Assembly: GCA_017532155.1 (NCBI GenBank)
Contig: JAFXJP010000030.1
Coordinates: forward strand, 1-64,000
Length of the DNA: 64,000 nt
Source of the DNA: Clostridia bacterium
Lineage (GTDB): Bacteria > Bacillota > Clostridia > Christensenellales > Aristaeellaceae
Direction of reading: 5' to 3'
Position 1 is the stretch's first letter. Every line of letters starts with the position of its first letter. A program made the position numbers and the translations under genes. Below are positions 58,909 through 64,000 of this stretch, in pieces. Below the pieces are notes generated by a model that was not told where the DNA came from, made no database searches, and saw only the letters and a list, made by a program, of their open reading frames with translations.

Positions 58909-60798
58909 ATGCAGCAAGTACAGGAGCAGGATTATTCGCAGAAGTTTAACCTGGGGCTGTGGCGCAGCCTGCTCCGCCACGCCAAGGAATACTACAAGCA
59001 CCTGATCATCCTGGCGGTGTGCATGGCGATTTCTGCGTTATGCGACGTCATTTTCCCGCTGATGACCAGCTATGCAATCGACTTTCTGATCTATGACAAT
59101 CCCACCGGTAAGCGCGATATCATCGGTAAATCCATCGAGGCCATTGGCAATCTGCTCTTTCAGGGCAGCGCCATGGGCGGATTTATCTTTGTGTATATCG
59201 CCATTCTTGCGGTGCAGGTAGCAACGATCTATGCATTTCTCTATCTGGGCGCGAAGATTGAAACGGGCGTATGCTTTACCATCCGCAAAAAGGCTTTTCA
59301 CAAGCTGCAGGAGCTGCCCTTTGCTTACTATGACCGCATGCCGGTCGGCCACCTGATGAGCCGCATGACCAGTGACATTCAGCGCCTCTCCGAAACGATT
59401 GGCTGGAGCCTGCTGGATCTGTGCTGGGGCGCGGTGATGCTTGTCATGTGCTCAGTCACGATGCTGTCGATCAACTGGAAACTGGGCCTGGCGGTGATGG
59501 TGGTTTTGCCGCCGCTGGCGGTGATCTCCTTCTATTTCCAGAAGAAGATCCTCAAAAGCTGGCGCGTTGTGCGCAAGACCAATTCCCGCATTACGGGCTC
59601 TTTCAATGAAGGCATCATGGGCGCCAAGACCACCAAAACGCTGGTGCGCGAGGAAATGAATGAGGAGGAGTTTACCGTCCTGACCCGCGAAATGCGGCGC
59701 TCTTCCGTGCGTGCGGCGTCGCTCAACGCCATTTATCTGCCTATCGTCATTTCGCTGGGATCGCTGGCGACGGCCTATGCGCTGTGGCGCGGCGGCAATC
59801 TGGTGCTCATTGGCGCGATGAGTCTGGGCGTCATTCAGGTGTTTGTCAATTACACGGTGCAGTTTTTCCAGCCCGTGCGCGATATTGCAGCGGTGCTGTC
59901 TGAAATGCAGTCTGCCCAGGCAGCGGCAGAGCGCGTGATTACGCTCCTGGAAACGGAGGCGGATATTGTTGACAGCCCGGAAGTGGAAAAGGAATTTGGC
60001 GACAATTTCCATCCCAAACGCGAGAACTGGCCTGAAATTCACGGCGATATTGACTTTGAGCATGTGGACTTCAAGTACAAGGAAGGCGAAAAGGTGCTTT
60101 CTGACTTCAATCTGCATGTGAAGGCTGGTGAGACCATCGCGCTGGTGGGCCCCACGGGCGCGGGCAAATCAACGGTTGTCAATCTTGTTTGCCGTTTCTA
60201 TGAGCCGACGAATGGCGAAATCAATATCGACGGCGTAGATTACCGCAAGCGCAGCCAGCTGTGGTTACAGAGTAACCTTGGCTATGTTCTGCAGGAGCCG
60301 CGGCTGTTCTCGGGCACCATTCGCGATAACATCCGCTATTCGAAGCTGGACGCAACGGATGAAGAGATTCGCCGCGCCGCGCAATTGGTTAATGCGGAAA
60401 GCTTTATTCTGAAGCTGGAAAAGGGCTACGACACCGATGTGGGCGAGGGCGGCAATCGCCTGTCCACCGGTGAAAAGCAGCTGATCTCCTTTGCCCGCGC
60501 AATTCTCAGCGATCCGCGCATCTTTATCCTGGACGAAGCAACGTCCTCGGTCGATACCGAAACGGAAGTTATCATCCAGAATGCCATTTCTGAAGTGCTC
60601 AAGGGCAGAACGTCGTTTATCATTGCGCATCGTCTGTCCACCGTGCGCTCGGCCGATCGTATATTGGTGATCGAAAACGGCGGCATCAGGGAAATGGGCA
60701 CGCACAAGGAACTGATGCAAAAGAAGGGCAGCTATTACAAATTGTACATGAGCCAGTTTGAAGAAGAACGGGCGCAGGAAATCCTTTCAGCCAAATAA
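58909..60798 (+). CDS. Heterodimeric ABC exporter, subunit 2 (canonical NBD, BmrD-like)
   Basis: 629 aa: transmembrane domain (about 35-330) and NBD with Walker A LVGPTGAGKST, Walker B IFILDEATSSVD (canonical Glu), signature changed to RLSTGEKQL. So one ATP site pairs this Walker B with the canonical LSGGQ of subunit 1, and the other pairs two non-canonical elements: the expected asymmetric dimer. GAGGAGG lies before the ATG. A terminator follows. Confidence 0.92.
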   Translation: MQQVQEQDYSQKFNLGLWRSLLRHAKEYYKHLIILAVCMAISALCDVIFPLMTSYAIDFLIYDNPTGKRDIIGKSIEAIGNLLFQGSAMGGFIFVYIAILAVQVATIYAFLYLGAKIETGVCFTIRKKAFHKLQELPFAYYDRMPVGHLMSRMTSDIQRLSETIGWSLLDLCWGAVMLVMCSVTMLSINWKLGLAVMVVLPPLAVISFYFQKKILKSWRVVRKTNSRITGSFNEGIMGAKTTKTLVREEMNEEEFTVLTREMRRSSVRAASLNAIYLPIVISLGSLATAYALWRGGNLVLIGAMSLGVIQVFVNYTVQFFQPVRDIAAVLSEMQSAQAAAERVITLLETEADIVDSPEVEKEFGDNFHPKRENWPEIHGDIDFEHVDFKYKEGEKVLSDFNLHVKAGETIALVGPTGAGKSTVVNLVCRFYEPTNGEINIDGVDYRKRSQLWLQSNLGYVLQEPRLFSGTIRDNIRYSKLDATDEEIRRAAQLVNAESFILKLEKGYDTDVGEGGNRLSTGEKQLISFARAILSDPRIFILDEATSSVDTETEVIIQNAISEVLKGRTSFIIAHRLSTVRSADRILVIENGGIREMGTHKELMQKKGSYYKLYMSQFEEERAQEILSAK

Positions 60799-60803
60799 TT
60801 TAC

Positions 60804-60830
60804 AGGGACGGGGAGAACCCGTCCTTTTTT
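60804..60830 (+). terminator. Terminator after the ABC exporter
   Basis: GGGACGGG/CCCGTCC stem with a short GAGAA-type loop and TTTTTT. Confidence 0.85.
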
Positions 60831-60876
60831 AATTGTAAAAAGATTGCGAACATCCTGTTTTCTTCATATAAAATGC

Positions 60877-60905
60877 TTGCGCAAAATCCATATTGTGTGT
60901 ATCAT
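60877..60905 (+). promoter_or_regulatory. Promoter of the CotH-family gene
   Basis: TTGCGC (60877-60882), 17 nt, TATCAT (60900-60905). Predicted transcription start near 60912 excludes the in-frame GTG at 60893. Confidence 0.65.
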
Positions 60906-60943
60906 TAAACAGGAGATGTAGGCTCAAAAACCCACGAAAGGGT

Positions 60944-62587
60944 GTGGAAACACTGAAAAGGATTTGTTTGCTGGCGGCGTTTTTGCTGCTGCTGATCTGC
61001 GCTGCCGCATGCGCGGAAGAAAACCACGCGACCATCATCATGAAGCTCAGCGAGGAAACGCTGCAGAACGGAAATAAGGCCTATAAAAAGGATGGCCGTA
61101 CCTATGACCGCGATATGACCGTGCCGCTGTTTGACGGCATGGAAGGCATCAAGACGGCGCAGACTTCTTCGGCTGTTACCTATATGTGTCCCACGGCGGC
61201 GGATGACGGCGAGGTGATTTTGCATCTGCCTTATTCTGCCGAGCTGACCACGGTAGAGGTGAACGGCGAATTGCTGTCGCATGATACGCCGGTGACTGTG
61301 CCGCTGGGCGAGGATATCACGGTGCGCATTGCCTCCAAGAACCGCCGCAGTGTGTTCCATGTGTATCTCACCACGCTGCCGGTAGCGGTGGTGCAGTATA
61401 AGGGCTCGGATCTGTATGCCAATAATGTCAATGGCTCCATGACGCTGTACGATACCAATTATGCGCTGCATGGACAGGATGAAATGGCCTATACCACTGC
61501 CATCACCATCGGCTATCGCGGGCAGTCGTCGCTCAGCTATGACAAGCACAATTATTCCGTGCACCTCAAGGATGAGAACGACGAACAGAACAAGGTATCG
61601 CTGCTGGGATTGCGCAAGGATGACGACTGGGTGCTTTCCGGCGCCATGAATGATCAGATCCGCGTGCGCAATATGGTGGCCATGCAGGTGTGGGATGAAT
61701 TCTACACCCTGCCGTGGACGGATGTATCCGGCGCCATCGAAGGCGAATACTGCGAAGTGATCATGAACGGCAAGTACCTGGGCCTTTATTGCCTGATGGA
61801 AAAGCTCGATCGCAAGCAGGCAGATCTGGATAAACAGAACGGCCGCATTGTGCGCTCTGTGGAGGCCGAAAAGAGCGGCGTGAATATCATGTCCTTTGAG
61901 GAAATGGGCGGCAATAAGCCTGCCAACCGCTCTACCTGGTACAATATGGAGATCAAATTCCCCAAGGAAGAGGATGTAAAGAAATCCGACTGGGATGAAT
62001 TTTACGATTTCATTTATTTTGTCAATAAGAGCAATGACGAAACCTTTGCCGCCGAGATTGGCAATTATATCGATATTGATAACTTCGCGTCCTACTATGT
62101 ATACATTACGGCCATTGGCGCGACGGGCAATATGAACAAGAATCTCTATTTTGTTATGGACGATGCTGCAGCAGAGGACGCCAAATGGTTCCTGGTGCCC
62201 TGGGATGTGGACGGCTCCTTTGGCCGCCGCAATAACGCCAGCAAGCGCGATATCGATATTCTCTCCAGCAACATGCTCTTTGAGCGCCTCATTCAGACCA
62301 ATGCGCAGGGCTTCAACGATATCATGCGGGAGAAATGGAATGAGAATAAGGACGATCTATTCTCCTACGAAGGCCTGATGGCGCGCTTTACCGAGTATTA
62401 TGAGGCGCTGGGGGCTGAGGGCGTGTGGGAACGCGAGCAGGAAAAATGGCCTACCTTCAGCAAATCCTACAAGTTTGATGCGGATAAAGAATATCTCTAC
62501 ATTCAGGAATACATGAAAGCACGCTGGGATTTTGTCGATTCCTATTTCAACGGCGATGATCTGAGCGCGAAGAAGTGGATGAAATGA
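60944..62587 (+). CDS. Secreted CotH kinase family protein
   Basis: About 547 aa. There is no ATG; GTG 60944 is used, but CTG 60953 has the better spacing (10 nt) from GAAAGGG and would directly give a signal peptide KRICLLAAFLLLLICAAACA. CotH kinase-like core: HNYSVHLKDENDEQNK, EYCEVIMNGKYLGLYCLMEKL, and VPWDVDGSFGRRN with the metal-binding aspartates. In spore formers CotH phosphorylates coat proteins; the exported versions in anaerobes are of unknown role. Overlaps the next gene by 4 nt. Confidence 0.85.
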   Translation: METLKRICLLAAFLLLLICAAACAEENHATIIMKLSEETLQNGNKAYKKDGRTYDRDMTVPLFDGMEGIKTAQTSSAVTYMCPTAADDGEVILHLPYSAELTTVEVNGELLSHDTPVTVPLGEDITVRIASKNRRSVFHVYLTTLPVAVVQYKGSDLYANNVNGSMTLYDTNYALHGQDEMAYTTAITIGYRGQSSLSYDKHNYSVHLKDENDEQNKVSLLGLRKDDDWVLSGAMNDQIRVRNMVAMQVWDEFYTLPWTDVSGAIEGEYCEVIMNGKYLGLYCLMEKLDRKQADLDKQNGRIVRSVEAEKSGVNIMSFEEMGGNKPANRSTWYNMEIKFPKEEDVKKSDWDEFYDFIYFVNKSNDETFAAEIGNYIDIDNFASYYVYITAIGATGNMNKNLYFVMDDAAAEDAKWFLVPWDVDGSFGRRNNASKRDIDILSSNMLFERLIQTNAQGFNDIMREKWNENKDDLFSYEGLMARFTEYYEALGAEGVWEREQEKWPTFSKSYKFDADKEYLYIQEYMKARWDFVDSYFNGDDLSAKKWMK

Positions 62588-64000
62588 TGAAAAAAATGGT
62601 TTTGATGGCGCTGTGTCTGCTGCTTTTGTGCGGCGCGGCGCAGGGAGAAGAAATATACCGCCACCTGTCCTCTGGCAATTCTGGCGATGACGTGCTGGCG
62701 ATGAAGGAAAGGCTCTATGACTTGGGGTATTATAAGACCACCAAGCTGACGGCCTCTTATACCGATGCGGTGCGCGAGGTGATTGAGCTGTTCCAGAAGA
62801 ACAATGGGCTGCCCGAAACCGGTGAGGCCGATCCTTATACCCAGGCAGTGCTGTTCTCCGATGCAGCCGTTCAGAAAAACGGAAAAGCGTATGCTGAGGG
62901 CGCTGAAAAACCTGCTGAGGGTACGGGCGGAGACGGATTGTACCGCGAATACGGCCTGGGTGCATACGGCGATGACGTGACCAAGCTGAAAAAGCAAATG
63001 CAGAAGCTGGGGCTGTATTCCAAGGGCAGCACGCTGAGCAAGGATTGCAACGAAGGCATGATGGAGCGCATCACGAAGTTCCAGCAGGATAACGATCTGC
63101 CGGGCGAGGGCACGGTGACGGCGGAGACGCAGGCGCTGCTTTATCTGGGTCACGCCAAGGGCGTAATTACGCCTAAGCCCACCGCTACACCCAAGCCTAC
63201 CCGCACGCCCAAGCCCACCTCCGCGCCGCAGGTCACGGTGGAATTGCCTGAAACCAATGAAGAAGGCTTCCTGGCCGATCCTGCTGCCGAGGCCTTTGTG
63301 CATGAAGACAGGGACGACGGCCATTGGTATTATATCGACCAGACGCTGGCGATTGAGATCTGCCGCTATGAAGATCCCAACGAGCCGCTGGTGTGGTATG
63401 TGTCGGATATCAGGATGGATCCTGAAAGCGAGACCTTCCGCGCACTGCTGGCGGACGGCAGCCGCGTGCCGGGGCATAATTTTGAGGACCCGCTGACGAT
63501 TGCTGAAGAGAACAATGCCGTTTTTGCGATTACCGATGATAACTACGGCTACCGCTGGAGCCGCAGCACCATCGATAAGGTGAAAAAATACGAGCAGGGC
63601 GCTATTGTGCGCGACGGCGATATCAAATCGGAAAATAAGCCGACGGACGCGTATTATGATTTCCCGCCGCTTGACGTGCTGGCGTATTATCCCGACGGCA
63701 GCATTAAATTGTATTACGCCGAAGAGCACGACGCGCAGTGGTATGTGGATGACGGCGTGCAGAGCACCTGGGCATTTGGCCCGATCCTGCTCAAGGATGG
63801 CGAGGTCAACCAGCGCATCTACGACAAGGATCAGTATGTGTACACCGAGTACAACGTCAAGGAGCCGCGTCAGGCGCTGGGCTATTACGAGCCCGGGCAT
63901 TATGTGGTGATCACCGCCAAGGGCCGCAGCGACGACAGCGACGGCGTGGTGATCCAGTGGATGATCGATCAGATGCAGGCACTGGGCGTGACGGATGCTT
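62584..64000 (+). CDS. Secreted peptidoglycan-binding / phosphodiester glycosidase protein (3' partial)
   Basis: The frame is open from ATG 62584 (ATGA overlap with the CotH gene) to the window end, 472 codons. Signal peptide (MMKKMVLMALCLLLLCGAAQG), two peptidoglycan_binding_1-like domains (SGNSGDDVLAMKERLYDLGY; YGDDVTKLKKQMQKLGLY), a Lys/Pro/Thr linker (ITPKPTATPKPTRTPKPT), then a phosphodiester-glycosidase (NAGPA/DUF2233-like) domain with TDDNYGYRW, GAIVRDGDIKSE, YYDFPPLDVLAYYPDGS and STWAFGPILLKDG. Such enzymes cleave GlcNAc-1-phosphodiesters, here possibly in wall polymers. Linker style matches the first gene in the window. Confidence 0.88.
   Translation, partial: MMKKMVLMALCLLLLCGAAQGEEIYRHLSSGNSGDDVLAMKERLYDLGYYKTTKLTASYTDAVREVIELFQKNNGLPETGEADPYTQAVLFSDAAVQKNGKAYAEGAEKPAEGTGGDGLYREYGLGAYGDDVTKLKKQMQKLGLYSKGSTLSKDCNEGMMERITKFQQDNDLPGEGTVTAETQALLYLGHAKGVITPKPTATPKPTRTPKPTSAPQVTVELPETNEEGFLADPAAEAFVHEDRDDGHWYYIDQTLAIEICRYEDPNEPLVWYVSDIRMDPESETFRALLADGSRVPGHNFEDPLTIAEENNAVFAITDDNYGYRWSRSTIDKVKKYEQGAIVRDGDIKSENKPTDAYYDFPPLDVLAYYPDGSIKLYYAEEHDAQWYVDDGVQSTWAFGPILLKDGEVNQRIYDKDQYVYTEYNVKEPRQALGYYEPGHYVVITAKGRSDDSDGVVIQWMIDQMQALGVTDA

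Overview
The window is about 64 kb of moderately GC-rich, gene-dense DNA. It looks like the chromosome of an anaerobic Bacillota/Clostridia gut-type bacterium. Supporting features are consensus sigma-A promoters, strong AGGAGG ribosome-binding sites, ZapA, MutS2, YajC, a two-subunit iron-sulfur L-serine dehydratase, a DUF1934 protein, a BmrCD-like ABC exporter, and many secreted proteins with SH3-like or Thr/Pro-rich modules and a CotH-family protein. The style of the secreted proteins suggests Christensenellales or relatives; that placement is inference. I saw no tRNA, rRNA, CRISPR array, transposase or prophage.

Layout. 1-2.2 kb: two surface proteins and a 40-codon ORF. 2.3-3.9 kb: a nitrilase/glycerophosphodiesterase fusion. 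4.0-7.1 kb (minus): a BtuFCD/FecBCD-type importer behind a long leader with an attenuator and a palindromic operator. 7.1-9.0 kb (minus): a LysR regulator and a Gfo/Idh/MocA dehydrogenase, divergent from a 9.1-15.8 kb plus-strand block (P-loop kinase, 2-hydroxyacid dehydrogenase, three paralogous FAD oxidoreductases, MBL hydrolase). 15.9-16.5 kb (minus): a zinc-ribbon protein behind a roughly 225-nt highly structured RNA. 16.5-18.1 kb: MBL hydrolase, unknown protein, DUF1934. 18.3-28.2 kb: secreted SH3-like protein, a hairpin array, AGCS amino-acid symporter, PHP protein, SdaAB/SdaAA, NagA, DUF4091 protein, DegV, LD-carboxypeptidase. 28.3-30.6 kb: a DeoR regulator divergent from a glycerol-1-phosphate dehydrogenase. 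30.8-34.9 kb: EamA exporter, small membrane protein, GlgB, YajC. 35-39.2 kb: amidohydrolase, nucleoside hydrolase, Cys-tRNA(Pro) deacylase and two tandem TIM-barrel isomerases. 39.2-42.1 kb: P-loop kinase, GH29, DUF1284, and an AAC(6')-like acetyltransferase. 42.1-50.8 kb (minus): a housekeeping run (PPIase, zapA, frameshifted U32 peptidase, mutS2, response regulator, histidine kinase, ispE). 50.8-56.7 kb: M20 peptidase, LysR, secreted protein, Pfk, ECF sigma and its membrane partner. 56.7-60.8 kb: a leader peptide plus attenuator preceding a heterodimeric ABC exporter. 60.9-64 kb: CotH-family and peptidoglycan-binding/phosphodiester-glycosidase proteins, the last cut by the window end.

The most interesting points are regulatory RNA: the structured RNA at 16.2-16.4 kb, the attenuated importer leader at 6.9-7.05 kb, and the leader-peptide attenuator at 56.74-56.98 kb. 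Next come the U32 frameshift, two clusters of tandem hairpins, the FAD-oxidoreductase block and the nitrilase-GDPD fusion.
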